Positions 53,633-62,818 of a stretch of 64,000 bases of DNA are shown here, one piece after another. Position numbers and translations under genes: made by a program. The notes beneath the pieces are model-generated. The model did no database searches and had not been told where the DNA came from. It saw nothing but the letters and a program-made list of their open reading frames with translations. The DNA comes from Allomuricauda sp. F6463D (GTDB lineage: Bacteria; Bacteroidota; Bacteroidia; Flavobacteriales; Flavobacteriaceae): the NCBI RefSeq assembly GCF_023015965.1, contig NZ_JALKAN010000001.1:558001-622000 (forward strand). The letters run 5' to 3'. Position 1 is the stretch's first letter. Each line of letters begins with the position of its first letter.

Positions 53633-54382
53633 ATGAAACTTTTGGAAGGGAAAAACGTAATCATAACAGGAGCAAGCAGGGGAATCGGTAAAGGAATTGC
53701 CGAAGTATTTGCAAAACATGGTGCAAATGTAGCTTTCACCTATAGTTCCAGCGAAGCTCCTGCATTGGAGTTGGAAAAAGAATTGACCCAAATGGGTGTT
53801 AAGGCCAAAGCCTATAAGAGTAATGCCGCTAGTTTTGAAGAATCCGAGGCCTTAGTGGCCAAGGTTTTGGAGGACTTTGATGGCAGAATCGATGTGCTTA
53901 TCAATAATGCAGGTATCACCAAGGACAACCTGTTGATGCGTATGGGCGAGGACGATTTTGATAAAGTGATTGAAATTAACCTAAAATCAGTTTTCAACAT
54001 GACCAAAGCAGTACAGCGTACCATGTTGAAGCAAAGAAAAGGTTCCATTATCAACATGAGTAGTGTTGTAGGAGTAAAAGGGAATGCCGGACAAACCAAC
54101 TATGCAGCCTCCAAAGCTGGCATGATTGGTTTCACCAAGTCCGTTGCACTTGAATTGGGCTCTCGAAATATTCGTTGTAATGCCATTGCTCCTGGATTTA
54201 TAGAAACTGAAATGACCGATAAATTGGACGAAAAAGTTGTTCAAGGATGGAGAGAGGGAATCCCCTTAAAACGTGGTGGTAGCCCCGAAGATGTAGCTAA
54301 TGCCTGTGTATTCTTGGCATCCGAGCTTTCCAATTACGTTACCGGACAGGTATTGAACGTGGATGGTGGAATGTTAACTTAA
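53633..54382 (+). CDS. fabG: 3-oxoacyl-ACP reductase FabG
   Basis: Short-chain dehydrogenase that reduces 3-oxoacyl-ACP in fatty acid elongation; 249 residues. NADPH loop TGASRGIGKGIAEVF, structural NNAGITKDNLLMRM, catalytic Ser in INMSSVVGVKGNAGQ and Tyr/Lys in TNYAASKAGMIGFTK, and the C-terminal GFIETEMTDKL ... GQVLNVDGGMLT. The NNAG-ITKDNLLMRM stretch is specific to FabG within the SDR family. The VWA gene starts 4 bp after its stop. Confidence 0.95.
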   Translation: MKLLEGKNVIITGASRGIGKGIAEVFAKHGANVAFTYSSSEAPALELEKELTQMGVKAKAYKSNAASFEESEALVAKVLEDFDGRIDVLINNAGITKDNLLMRMGEDDFDKVIEINLKSVFNMTKAVQRTMLKQRKGSIINMSSVVGVKGNAGQTNYAASKAGMIGFTKSVALELGSRNIRCNAIAPGFIETEMTDKLDEKVVQGWREGIPLKRGGSPEDVANACVFLASELSNYVTGQVLNVDGGMLT

Positions 54383-54386
54383 ATGA

Positions 54387-56420
54387 ATGGAGTTGAGCAC
54401 GGTACTTCTTATATTTTTTGCTGTTGCTGCCGCGCTTGTCCTTGTTTATTTTCAATATTTCTATAAGAATCCTAGAAAAGGTTCACTTAAAATAATATTG
54501 GCCACATTAAGGTTTGTAACCTTACTTTGTGGCCTTTTGCTTTTAATAAATCCAAAATTTGTTTCCAAGGAGTACTTTGTTGAAAAGGCAAACCTAATTC
54601 TATTAGTGGACAACTCTACATCCATGGAAGATGCCACTTCTACAGTGGAAATTTCCCAAGCAATTGATAAAATTAAAAAGAACGAAGCATTGAACGAACG
54701 GTTCACCGTTCATCATTATGGATTTGGAAATGACCTAAAAGCTATAGATTCAATCAATTTTAACGAAGGGAACACAGATATTTCCAAAGCACTCACGGCA
54801 CTAGGCAATGTTTTTACCAGTGGAAACAATACCGTGGCACTCTTTTCCGACGGTAACCAAACACTGGGCAGGGACTATGAATATGTAGACCTGAACCAAA
54901 ATTTTTCGATAAATGCGATTGTGGTCGGCGACACTACACAATATGAGGATATTTCCGTAGGCTTTATCAATGTAAACAAGTATGCATTTTTAAGGAATAA
55001 CTTTCCCATAGAAACTTCGATAAAGTATCGAGGGACTAGATCGGTTTCTGAAACCGTTACCATTTTTATTAATGGAAATAGAGTGCACCAAGAGCGAATT
55101 AATCTAAATAGCACCAAGAACAGTCAAACTTTAAGCGCGTTGGTCGAAGCTCAAAGTGTGGGTATTAAAACCATTAAAATTGAAGTAGGATCGTTGGAAA
55201 ACGAACGAAATACCGCTAACAATATTAAAGAGACCGCCATTGAAGTTGTAGATGAAAAAACCAATGTGGTCATTGTTTCCGATATAATACATCCTGACAT
55301 AGGTGCCTTAAAAAAATCGATTGAATCCAATGAACAACGTTCGGTCTCTATAATAAAACCCGATGCAAGTCAATCTTATTTTGAGGATTCGGATCTTTTA
55401 ATTTTATATCAGCCCAATCGGAACTTTAGCAAAGTATATGACTTTTTAAAGAATACGGGAGGTAATTACTTTACCATTACGGGCAGTAAAACAGATGTGA
55501 GCTTTTTAAATAGTATACAAGAAAGTTTTTCCATAACAGGAAGTAGGCAAACAGAAGCTATTTTACCTGTATTGAACAATGCCTTTGGATTGTTTGGTTT
55601 AGGTGGATTTACAGTCAATGGATTTCCTCCATTAACAGGAACCTTAGGTGATATTCAATTTAAAAAGAATGATAATACCATTATGTTCCAGCAATTACAA
55701 GGTATTGATCTAGATAAGCCATTGTTCAGTATTCTTGCGGAACCCAACACAAAAGAAGCCGTGCTTTTTGGTGAGGGTATTTGGCGTTGGCGGGCACAAG
55801 TATATCGGAATGATCAAAGCTTCCAAAAGTTTGATGAGTTTATTGGCAATTTAATGGTGTATTTGGGTTCCAACAAACAACGAAGCCGATTGCAGTTGGA
55901 TTATGAACTGATTTTTGACAACGCAAGCTCGGCCACTATTAGAGCATCGTATTTTGATGAAAGCTATCAATTTGATTCCAATGCTCGTATTTCGATAAGA
56001 ATAGAAGGCATGGACAACGACTTTACCAGAGTGGCTCCCATGCTGTTAAAGGGAACTTTTTATGAAGTTGACTTAAGTGATTTACAAGCTGGTAAATATG
56101 GATTTACAGTAACGGTCCAAGACGAAAACATGAGCCGATCGGGAACCTTCAAAATACTTGATTTTAATCCTGAAAAACAGATGGTTTCATCAAATTATAA
56201 CAAAATGGGACGACTAGCTCAAAAAAATAAGGGTAAGGTTTACTATCTAGATAGTTTTGAAAATTTTCAAAATGACTTGGTATCTTCCCAGCAATATATT
56301 CCTGTTCAAAAGAGCAGAGATAATGTTGTATCTTTAATAGATTTCAGTATTTTACTCGGACTGATGGTTCTTTCCTTGGCACTGGAATGGTTCATCAGAA
56401 AATATAACGGATTAATATAA
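54387..56420 (+). CDS. VWA-domain membrane protein
   Basis: A 677-residue inner-membrane protein. Two N-terminal spans (VLLIFFAVAAALVLVYFQYF and ILATLRFVTLLCGLLLLINP), then a VWA-like domain with MIDAS-type LILLVDNSTSMEDATSTVEI and VALFSDGNQTLGRD. A large domain, likely periplasmic, follows, then a C-terminal span (IDFSILLGLMVLSLALEWFI). Its plan is similar to the BatA-like protein at 9.5-11.4 kb but the sequences differ. The role is unknown, probably envelope-related. Tightly linked to fabG upstream and to the prohibitin-like gene 12 bp downstream. Confidence 0.88.
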   Translation: MELSTVLLIFFAVAAALVLVYFQYFYKNPRKGSLKIILATLRFVTLLCGLLLLINPKFVSKEYFVEKANLILLVDNSTSMEDATSTVEISQAIDKIKKNEALNERFTVHHYGFGNDLKAIDSINFNEGNTDISKALTALGNVFTSGNNTVALFSDGNQTLGRDYEYVDLNQNFSINAIVVGDTTQYEDISVGFINVNKYAFLRNNFPIETSIKYRGTRSVSETVTIFINGNRVHQERINLNSTKNSQTLSALVEAQSVGIKTIKIEVGSLENERNTANNIKETAIEVVDEKTNVVIVSDIIHPDIGALKKSIESNEQRSVSIIKPDASQSYFEDSDLLILYQPNRNFSKVYDFLKNTGGNYFTITGSKTDVSFLNSIQESFSITGSRQTEAILPVLNNAFGLFGLGGFTVNGFPPLTGTLGDIQFKKNDNTIMFQQLQGIDLDKPLFSILAEPNTKEAVLFGEGIWRWRAQVYRNDQSFQKFDEFIGNLMVYLGSNKQRSRLQLDYELIFDNASSATIRASYFDESYQFDSNARISIRIEGMDNDFTRVAPMLLKGTFYEVDLSDLQAGKYGFTVTVQDENMSRSGTFKILDFNPEKQMVSSNYNKMGRLAQKNKGKVYYLDSFENFQNDLVSSQQYIPVQKSRDNVVSLIDFSILLGLMVLSLALEWFIRKYNGLI

Positions 56421-56432
56421 ATCAAAATAAAT

Positions 56433-57248
56433 ATGGATAAATTACCAAAGATTGCATTGCCTGCATTGGCAGCGGCTATTTTCTTAATTATTATTATTTC
56501 AAAATCAGCAATCACCATCGGATCAGGAGAGGCCGGGGTGCTTTACAAAACCTTTGGGGGAGGTGTAGTAACGGATGGTCCGCCCTTAGGTGAAGGCTTT
56601 CACTTGGTGGCGCCTTGGAATAGAGTGACTATTTATGAAGTTAGACAACAAGAAAAGACCGAAAAAATGAATGTGCTATCTTCAAACGGTCTGGACATTA
56701 AATTGGAGGCATCGGTTTGGTTTCAACCTGCTTTTAACGAACTGGGCAAACTTCACCAAGAAAAGAGCGAACAATATATTGATCGTGTCTTGTTGCCTGC
56801 AATTCGTTCTGCGGCCCGTAGCGTTGTGGGAAGATACACGCCCGAACAGCTCTACTCTAGTAAACGTGATGCTATTCAACAAGAAATTTTTGAAGAAACC
56901 CAAAAAATTGTTGAAGATCAGTATATACAACTCAACGAGGTTTTGGTTAGGGATGTAACCTTACCGCCCACCATAAAAGATGCCATTGAACGTAAATTAA
57001 AGCAAGAACAAGAATCCTTAGAGTATGAATTTAGATTGGTCACTGCATCGAAAGAAGCCGAAAAAGTTCGTATTGAAGCTCAAGGTAAAGCAGATGCAAA
57101 CAGGATACTTAGTGCTTCATTAACCGATAAGATATTACAGGACAAAGGTATAGATGCCACCATTAAACTATCGCAATCACCAAACTCCAAAGTAATAGTA
57201 GTCGGTTCTGGAGACAGTGGTTTGCCATTAATTTTGGGAAATAACTAA
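56433..57248 (+). CDS. Prohibitin/SPFH (band 7) family membrane protein
   Basis: A 271-residue protein with an N-terminal membrane anchor (IALPALAAAIFLIIIISKSA, residues 6-25), then the SPFH domain: SGEAGVLYKTFGGG, GEGFHLVAPWNRVTIYEVRQ and SSNGLDIKLEASVWFQP. A long charged helix follows (IKDAIERKLKQEQESLEYEF, then TASKEAEKVRIEAQGKADAN), typical of prohibitin-like oligomers that form rings in membranes. It may organise membrane microdomains or modulate FtsH. Last gene before the his operon promoter. Confidence 0.92.
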   Translation: MDKLPKIALPALAAAIFLIIIISKSAITIGSGEAGVLYKTFGGGVVTDGPPLGEGFHLVAPWNRVTIYEVRQQEKTEKMNVLSSNGLDIKLEASVWFQPAFNELGKLHQEKSEQYIDRVLLPAIRSAARSVVGRYTPEQLYSSKRDAIQQEIFEETQKIVEDQYIQLNEVLVRDVTLPPTIKDAIERKLKQEQESLEYEFRLVTASKEAEKVRIEAQGKADANRILSASLTDKILQDKGIDATIKLSQSPNSKVIVVGSGDSGLPLILGNN

Positions 57249-57258
57249 ATTTCCCTTT

Positions 57259-57286
57259 TTTGATATAAAAATATATCCTACTTTTG
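57259..57286 (+). promoter_or_regulatory. Promoter of the histidine operon
   Basis: TTTG (57259-57262), 16 nt, then TACTTTTG (57279-57286). The predicted start of transcription is about 57292-57293, directly at the ATG of the leader peptide (57294), so the leader peptide would be read from an almost leaderless message. Confidence 0.55.
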
Positions 57287-57293
57287 AATCGTA

Positions 57294-57347
57294 ATGAGAA
57301 ACAAAAACACACATCATCATTTTTATACTTGCCCTCAAGCGAGATAG
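57294..57347 (+). CDS. hisL: his operon leader peptide
   Basis: A 17-codon ORF: MRNKNTHHHFYTCPQAR. It contains three consecutive His codons at positions 7-9, as expected for a peptide whose translation senses charged tRNA-His. It lies 100 bp before hisG and is followed by an attenuator stem with a T-tract. The size and position match leader peptides of other attenuation-controlled biosynthetic operons, but the His run is shorter than the seven in enteric bacteria. The peptide itself would have no function. Confidence 0.75.
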   Translation: MRNKNTHHHFYTCPQAR

Positions 57348-57377
57348 AAATGTATTGTTGTTATTAAAATATGTTCT

Positions 57378-57411
57378 AACCCGTTTGAGAAATCAAACGG
57401 GTTTATTTTTT
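57378..57411 (+). terminator. Attenuator terminator of the his operon
   Basis: AACCCGTTTGA / TCAAACGGGTT, an 11-bp stem with a 4-nt loop, followed by TATTTTTTG. It lies between the leader peptide and hisG. The competing antiterminator helix is not obvious by eye; a short CTTG-CCCT-CAAG hairpin overlaps the end of the leader ORF. Confidence 0.8.
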
Positions 57412-57447
57412 GCACCCATTTGGTCTTTCAGACAAAACGATTGAAAA

Positions 57448-58305
57448 ATGACAAAAATTAGAATTGCGGTTCAGAAAAGTGGCCGTTTAAATGATGACTC
57501 CCTTAAAATTTTAAAGGACTGTGGTATCTCCATAGACAATGGAAAAGATCAGTTAAAAGCAACATCCCGTAATTTTCCGTTGGAAGTGTTTTACTTACGG
57601 AATGGTGATATACCTCAATACTTGCGTGATGGCGTAGTGGATATCGCCATTATTGGAGAAAATGTTCTTATTGAAAAAGGAAAGGATATTTCTATTGCAG
57701 AAAGATTGGGCTTTTCCAAGTGCCGTGTATCCCTTGCAGTGCCAAAAAGTGAAACTTACACCTCCATTAAAGATTTTGAAGGTAAGAAAATTGCAACTTC
57801 CTACCCAAACACAGTAAAGGACTACTTGGCATCCAAAGGGGTTACCGCTGATCTGCATATTATCAACGGTTCTGTGGAAATTGCACCCAATATTGGTTTG
57901 GCTTATGGAATCTGTGACATTGTGTCCAGTGGAAGCACGCTGTTCAAAAATAATTTGAAAGAAGTGGAGGTAATGCTTAAAAGTGAAGCGGTTTTGGCCG
58001 TTTCTCCAACGATTTCCGAAGAACGAAAAGAACTATTGAAGAAAATCCAATTCAGGATTAAATCTGTTCTTCAAGCCCGTCAGAATAAATATGTGTTGAT
58101 GAACGCGCCAAACAACAAGTTGGATGAGATAATTTCCATTCTACCTGGAATGCGCAGTCCTACAGTGCTTCCTCTTGCCGAAGAAGGGTGGAGTTCAGTA
58201 CACACGGTAATTAATCGTGAAACCTTTTGGGAGGTTATTGATGAGTTAAAAACTGCTGGTGCCGAGGGTATTTTGGTTTGTCCTATTGAAAAAATGGTAT
58301 TGTAA
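57448..58305 (+). CDS. hisG: ATP phosphoribosyltransferase HisG, long form
   Basis: First and feedback-regulated enzyme of histidine synthesis: joins ATP and PRPP. 285 residues, the long form that needs no HisZ; the C-terminal about 75 residues (KYVLMNAPNNKLDEIISILP, GMRSPTVLPLAEEGWSSVHT) form the histidine-binding ACT-like domain. Catalytic domain: KIRIAVQKSGRLNDDSLKIL, and GSVEIAPNIGLAYGICDIVS followed by the PRPP loop SGSTLFKNNLKEVE. Its TAA overlaps the ATG of hisD by one base. Confidence 0.97.
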   Translation: MTKIRIAVQKSGRLNDDSLKILKDCGISIDNGKDQLKATSRNFPLEVFYLRNGDIPQYLRDGVVDIAIIGENVLIEKGKDISIAERLGFSKCRVSLAVPKSETYTSIKDFEGKKIATSYPNTVKDYLASKGVTADLHIINGSVEIAPNIGLAYGICDIVSSGSTLFKNNLKEVEVMLKSEAVLAVSPTISEERKELLKKIQFRIKSVLQARQNKYVLMNAPNNKLDEIISILPGMRSPTVLPLAEEGWSSVHTVINRETFWEVIDELKTAGAEGILVCPIEKMVL

Positions 58306-59588
58306 TGCAACGTATCAACTATCCAGAGCAAAAGGAATGGACCAAAATATTGAAACGCCCAACGCAGACCGTTTCCGATATTGAAAGTGTGGTCAACAAT
58401 ATTTTCAAGGAAGTACAATCTGATGGTGATATCGTTATAAAAAAATACACGACCCAATTTGATAAAGTTACCTTGAATTCGCTAATCGTTTCCACTTCAG
58501 AAATCGAGAAAGCCAGTTCTACGGTTTCAGATGCTTTAAAACAAGCCATTAATTTGGCCAAAAATAACATTGAGAAGTTCCATGCAGCCCAAAGAACATC
58601 AAAAGTTGAAGTAGAAACCATGCCCGGGGTAGAGTGCTGGCAAGAAAAACGCCCTATCCAGAAGGTTGGATTATATATTCCAGGGGGTACGGCTCCCTTG
58701 TTTTCTACTATTTTGATGTTGGCCATCCCAGCTAAATTGGCGGGATGCAACGAAATTGTGCTTTGCAGTCCACCAGATAAGAATGGTGAAATCAATCCTG
58801 CTATTTTATATACGGCCCAACTTTGTGGCGTAACCCAAATCTTTAAAGTGGGCGGTATTCAGGCCATTGCAGGGATGACCTTCGGAACCGAATCCATCCC
58901 ACAAGTGTACAAGATTTTCGGCCCTGGAAACCAATATGTGACCGTTGCGAAACAATTGGCCACCAAATATGGGGTAGCCATCGATATGCCCGCTGGACCA
59001 AGTGAACTTTTAGTGGTGGCAGATGATTCTGCCAACGCATCTTTTGTGGCTTCGGATTTGTTGAGTCAGGCAGAACATGGCGTGGACAGTCAAGTGATTT
59101 TGGTTTCAACCTCCAAAAAATTGATTGCAGCTGTGGAGGAAGAAATTGACAAACAGATACCTCAATTGCCAAGAGCAGAAATTGCCAAGAAATCCATTGC
59201 CAACAGTAAATTAATTTTGGTAAACAATGACCAAGAAGCTTTGGAATTGATTAACGAATATGGTCCTGAGCACTTTATTGTTTGTGTTGAAAATGAAGAT
59301 TTTTATGTAGCGAATATTCAAAATGCAGGCTCAGTGTTTATTGGTAATTTTACACCCGAAAGTGCGGGGGATTATGCATCTGGTACCAATCACACCTTGC
59401 CCACTAATGGGTATGCCAAACAGTACAGCGGTGTAAACTTGGATAGTTTTATGAAGAGTATGACTTTTCAAAAAATTTCAAAAAAAGGCATACAAGGTAT
59501 AGGTAAAGCCATAGAGCTTATGGCGGAAGCAGAAGGATTACAAGCACATAAAAATGCTGTGACCCTGCGATTAAAAAATTTGAAATAA
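58305..59588 (+). CDS. hisD: Histidinol dehydrogenase
   Basis: Last enzyme of the pathway: oxidises histidinol to histidine with two NAD and a zinc ion. 427 residues. Motifs: VGLYIPGGTAPLFSTILMLA, KIFGPGNQYVTVAKQL, IDMPAGPSELLVVADDSANA, and the zinc/active-site region LLSQAEHGVDSQVILVS and YGPEHFIVCVEN. The C-terminus has GDYASGTNHTLPTNGYAKQY. Starts in a TAATG overlap with hisG and ends in the same way with hisC. Confidence 0.97.
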   Translation: MQRINYPEQKEWTKILKRPTQTVSDIESVVNNIFKEVQSDGDIVIKKYTTQFDKVTLNSLIVSTSEIEKASSTVSDALKQAINLAKNNIEKFHAAQRTSKVEVETMPGVECWQEKRPIQKVGLYIPGGTAPLFSTILMLAIPAKLAGCNEIVLCSPPDKNGEINPAILYTAQLCGVTQIFKVGGIQAIAGMTFGTESIPQVYKIFGPGNQYVTVAKQLATKYGVAIDMPAGPSELLVVADDSANASFVASDLLSQAEHGVDSQVILVSTSKKLIAAVEEEIDKQIPQLPRAEIAKKSIANSKLILVNNDQEALELINEYGPEHFIVCVENEDFYVANIQNAGSVFIGNFTPESAGDYASGTNHTLPTNGYAKQYSGVNLDSFMKSMTFQKISKKGIQGIGKAIELMAEAEGLQAHKNAVTLRLKNLK

Positions 59589-60634
59589 TGGAAGGGTTCA
59601 ATGTAAACACTTTGGTAAGAGAATCGGTGCGCAAACTACAACCTTATTCTTCGGCACGGGACGAATATGTTTCCGATGGCTCCGATATGATTTTTTTGGA
59701 TGCCAACGAAAACCCATTTGATAGTGGGGTCAACCGCTACCCAGACCCTTATCAGCGAAGCTTAAAATCACTATTGGCAGAGCAAAAAGCAGTATCGGAA
59801 AATCAAATTTTACTCGGTAATGGAAGCGACGAGGTGTTGGATTTGATTTACAGGGCATTTTGTGAACCTAATAAGGACAATATCATCACTCTACCGCCTA
59901 CATATGGCATGTACAAGGTGCTTTCCGGCATCAATTCCGTGGAAAATAAAGAGGTATTGTTAACTACTGATTTTGAGCCCAACGTGGATGAAATTCTAAA
60001 GGTTGTGGATGCCAACACCAAGCTTATTTTTATCTGTTCCCCCAATAACCCCACAGGGAATTCCTTCAAAAATGATGGCATAAAAAGATTACTGGATTCC
60101 TTTAAAGGAATAGTTGTAATTGATGAAGCTTACATCGATTTTTCCAAGGATCAAAGTTGGATATCACAGCTTAAAAAATATCCCAATCTAATTGTGACCC
60201 AAACCTTGTCCAAAGCCTATGGTTTGGCAGGAATCCGATTGGGGATATGCTATGCATCGGAAGAGATTATTGGGGTTTTAAACAAAATCAAACCACCATA
60301 CAATGTCAATCAACTAACGCAACAACGAGCATTACAACGTGTATTGAATCAGGATTTGGTAAATCAAGAGGTACAGCAAATTCTTGACGAAAGAACTGAA
60401 TTGATGAAAGCTTTGGACAGCTTGGAGTTTGTAATAAAATTATATCCGACCGATGCCAATTTTGTATTGGCTAAGGTGGATGATGCCAACAAACGCTACC
60501 AGCAGTTATTGGAAAAACAAGTAGTAGTGCGCAATCGAAGTACACAACCACTTTGTGAAAACACCTTGCGGTTTACCGTAGGCACACCAGAGGAAAACAA
60601 AAAATTGATAGCCATTTTAAAAGCAATACAGTAA
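59588..60634 (+). CDS. hisC: Histidinol-phosphate aminotransferase
   Basis: PLP-dependent fold-type I aminotransferase, 348 residues, which makes histidinol phosphate. Recognisable motifs: [57 protein letters not shown], and the PLP lysine in [21 protein letters not shown]-terminal [18 protein letters not shown] supplies the arginine. One-base TAATG overlaps on both sides. Confidence 0.97.
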   Translation: MEGFNVNTLVRESVRKLQPYSSARDEYVSDGSDMIFLDANENPFDSGVNRYPDPYQRSLKSLLAEQKAVSENQILLGNGSDEVLDLIYRAFCEPNKDNIITLPPTYGMYKVLSGINSVENKEVLLTTDFEPNVDEILKVVDANTKLIFICSPNNPTGNSFKNDGIKRLLDSFKGIVVIDEAYIDFSKDQSWISQLKKYPNLIVTQTLSKAYGLAGIRLGICYASEEIIGVLNKIKPPYNVNQLTQQRALQRVLNQDLVNQEVQQILDERTELMKALDSLEFVIKLYPTDANFVLAKVDDANKRYQQLLEKQVVVRNRSTQPLCENTLRFTVGTPEENKKLIAILKAIQ

Positions 60635-61770
60635 TGGGCAAAAAAGTATTATTCATTGATCGTGATGGAACCATCATCAAAGAAACTGCCGACGAGCAGA
60701 TTGATGCCTTTGACAAAATGATTTTTTACCCAAAAGCGTTCACCTTTCTCGGTAAAATTGCCAAAGAATTGGATTTCGAATTGGTGATGATTACCAACCA
60801 AGATGGACTGGGAACCGATATTTTTCCCGAAGAAACTTTTTGGCCTGTACACAATTTTATAATCAAATCTTTTGAAAACGAAGGTGTTGTGTTTGACAAA
60901 GTATGCATTGACAGAACTTTTCCTGCCGACAATGCCGATACACGCAAACCGGGGACAGGAATGCTGACCTCTTATTTTTCTGAGGAATATGATCTCGAAA
61001 ATTCATTTGTTATCGGTGATCGTTTGACAGATGTAGAATTGGCAAAGAATCTTGGTGCCAAAGGAATTTTTATCAATGATGAAACCCATTTGGGAACCAG
61101 CGAGATTACAGTGAAACGAGAAGAACTGGATGAATATATTGCTCTAGAAACCAACGATTGGCAAAAAATCTACGAGTTTTTAAAATTGGAGAACCGTGTT
61201 GCAGAAATATCACGGAAAACCAACGAGACGAATATCCAAATCATAATCAACCTAGATGGAACTGGTAAAAGTGAAATCGACACAGGTTTAGCGTTTTTTG
61301 ATCATATGTTAGACCAATTAGCGCGACACGGTCAAATGGATTTAAAAATTAAGGTAGATGGAGATTTGGAAGTGGATGAACACCACACTATCGAAGATAC
61401 GGCTATTGCTCTTGGAGAGCTATTTTCCAAAGCGCTGGGCAATAAATTGGGAATCGAACGCTATGGCTTTTGTCTGCCCATGGATGATTGCCTAGCACAG
61501 GTGGCCATTGATTTTGGTGGAAGAAACTGGTTGGTTTGGGATACCGAATTCAAACGCGAAAAAGTAGGAGATATGCCCACGGAAATGTTTATGCACTTTT
61601 TTAAATCGTTCACAGATGGAGCCAAGGCCAATTTGAATATTAAAGCAGAAGGCACCAATGAGCATCATAAAATAGAGGCCATATTTAAAGCGTTTGCCAA
61701 GTCCATTAAAATGGCGGTAAAGCGAGATGCGGAAAAAATGGTGTTGCCATCAACTAAAGGAATGTTATAA
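60634..61770 (+). CDS. hisB: Bifunctional histidinol-phosphatase / imidazoleglycerol-phosphate dehydratase
   Basis: A 378-residue fusion. The N-terminal HAD phosphatase (1-165) has [28 protein letters not shown] and [15 protein letters not shown]. The C-terminal dehydratase (about 188-378) has the metal motifs [36 protein letters not shown] and [20 protein letters not shown]. In enteric HisB a Cys/His loop binds zinc near VCIDRTFP; here only one Cys remains ([16 protein letters not shown]), as in other Bacteroidota, so that zinc site is probably absent. Directly after its stop the operon is interrupted by the S23 element. Confidence 0.96.
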   Translation: MGKKVLFIDRDGTIIKETADEQIDAFDKMIFYPKAFTFLGKIAKELDFELVMITNQDGLGTDIFPEETFWPVHNFIIKSFENEGVVFDKVCIDRTFPADNADTRKPGTGMLTSYFSEEYDLENSFVIGDRLTDVELAKNLGAKGIFINDETHLGTSEITVKREELDEYIALETNDWQKIYEFLKLENRVAEISRKTNETNIQIIINLDGTGKSEIDTGLAFFDHMLDQLARHGQMDLKIKVDGDLEVDEHHTIEDTAIALGELFSKALGNKLGIERYGFCLPMDDCLAQVAIDFGGRNWLVWDTEFKREKVGDMPTEMFMHFFKSFTDGAKANLNIKAEGTNEHHKIEAIFKAFAKSIKMAVKRDAEKMVLPSTKGML

Positions 61771-62234
61771 AAGTTTGAAGAGGGAAGTTCAAAGTACGAA
61801 CTACACCGATTAGTTGAAAAAAACCGATGAGAAAGGAGTTGAAGGATAGAACAAAGGCATTTGCTATCAGAACTTGGAAGTTATGTTCGGACATTCCAAA
61901 GTCTAGAGAGTTTAATGCATATGTAAACCAATTGATTAGATGCTCAAGTTCGGTAGGAGCTAATTATAGAGCTTCACAACGTGCAAAATCACGGGCAGAT
62001 TTCATTAATAAGCTCAAAATAGTAGAGGAAGAAATTGATGAGAGCATGTACTTTCTAGAGCTTTTAATAGAAATAAGTCAAAATAATTTATCAGAAATGA
62101 AATCATTACATACCGAGGCGAGCGAAATATTGGCCATAGTGGTTTCCTCAATAAAAACGGCAAGAGCAAATGCAAAATAATAAAGAGTTAAATAAATCAC
62201 TTCGTACTTCAAACTTTAAATATCGTACTTCGTT
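61770..62234. mobile_element. S23-gene cassette bounded by nested inverted repeats
   Basis: Everything between the hisB stop and the hisH ATG. The left end starts with the last base of the hisB stop codon: AAAGTTTGAAG (61770-61780) and AAGTACGAA (61792-61800). The right end has the complements TTCGTACTT (62201-62209) and CTTCAAACTTT (62207-62217), in mirror order, plus another CGTACTTCG (62224-62232). Between them lies the four-helix-bundle gene. All other junctions up to hisB are one-base overlaps, so this looks like an insertion. No transposase and no obvious target duplication. Confidence 0.6.
61827..62180 (+). CDS. Four-helix-bundle protein, 23S rRNA IVP/S23 family
   Basis: A 117-residue all-helical protein of the S23/IVP family (TIGR02436 type). 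Family marks: DRTKAFAIRTWKLCSDIPKS, LIRCSSSVGANYRASQRAKS, FINKLKIVEEEIDESMYFLE and a Leu/Glu-rich third and fourth helix. Founding members are coded in intervening sequences of 23S rRNA genes; relatives accompany diversity-generating retroelements (Avd). The gene sits in the his operon, flanked by inverted repeats. It is probably transcribed with the operon. It has no known role in histidine synthesis. Confidence 0.9.
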   Translation: MRKELKDRTKAFAIRTWKLCSDIPKSREFNAYVNQLIRCSSSVGANYRASQRAKSRADFINKLKIVEEEIDESMYFLELLIEISQNNLSEMKSLHTEASEILAIVVSSIKTARANAK

Positions 62235-62816
62235 ATGAAAATAGTGATAATTGACTATGGTGCAGGAAACATCCAGAGTATCATGTTTGCCATAAAAAGG
62301 CTTGGTTATGAGGCCATTTTAAGTCATGATGCGGAAGAGATTCAAAGTGCGGACAAAGTTATTTTCCCAGGAGTGGGGGAAGCAAGCTCAGCGATGTCAA
62401 AATTGAGGAATACTGGGTTGGATAAAGTGATTCCAAACTTAAAACAACCTGTTTTGGGCATATGTTTGGGTATGCAATTGATGTGTCATTCCTCAGAGGA
62501 GGGTAATACCAAAGGTCTGGGTATTTTTAATTTGGATGTTGTGAAATTCTCTAACAATGTAAAAGTGCCACAAATTGGATGGAACCAAATTTCAGATTTA
62601 AAGAGTAAGCTTTTTACCGATATTCCTGAGAAATCATATATCTATTTGGTACACAGTTTTTATGCACCCATTGGAGATGAAACCATTTCCACTTCGGAAT
62701 ATGACGTAACCTATAGCGCTGCCTTGCAGAAAAATAATTTTTATGGAGTGCAGTTTCACCCAGAAAAGAGCAGTGATGTCGGCGGTAAGATATTGCAAAA
62801 CTTCTTAAACCTATAA
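62235..62816 (+). CDS. hisH: Imidazole glycerol phosphate synthase subunit HisH
   Basis: Glutamine amidotransferase (class I) that feeds ammonia to HisF; 193 residues. Catalytic Cys in [14 protein letters not shown], His and Glu in [14 protein letters not shown], and the N-terminal [20 protein letters not shown]. The oxyanion strand is [13 protein letters not shown]. It begins 54 bp after the S23 gene and is followed by hisA after 2 bp. Confidence 0.97.
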   Translation: MKIVIIDYGAGNIQSIMFAIKRLGYEAILSHDAEEIQSADKVIFPGVGEASSAMSKLRNTGLDKVIPNLKQPVLGICLGMQLMCHSSEEGNTKGLGIFNLDVVKFSNNVKVPQIGWNQISDLKSKLFTDIPEKSYIYLVHSFYAPIGDETISTSEYDVTYSAALQKNNFYGVQFHPEKSSDVGGKILQNFLNL

Positions 62817-62818
62817 TT

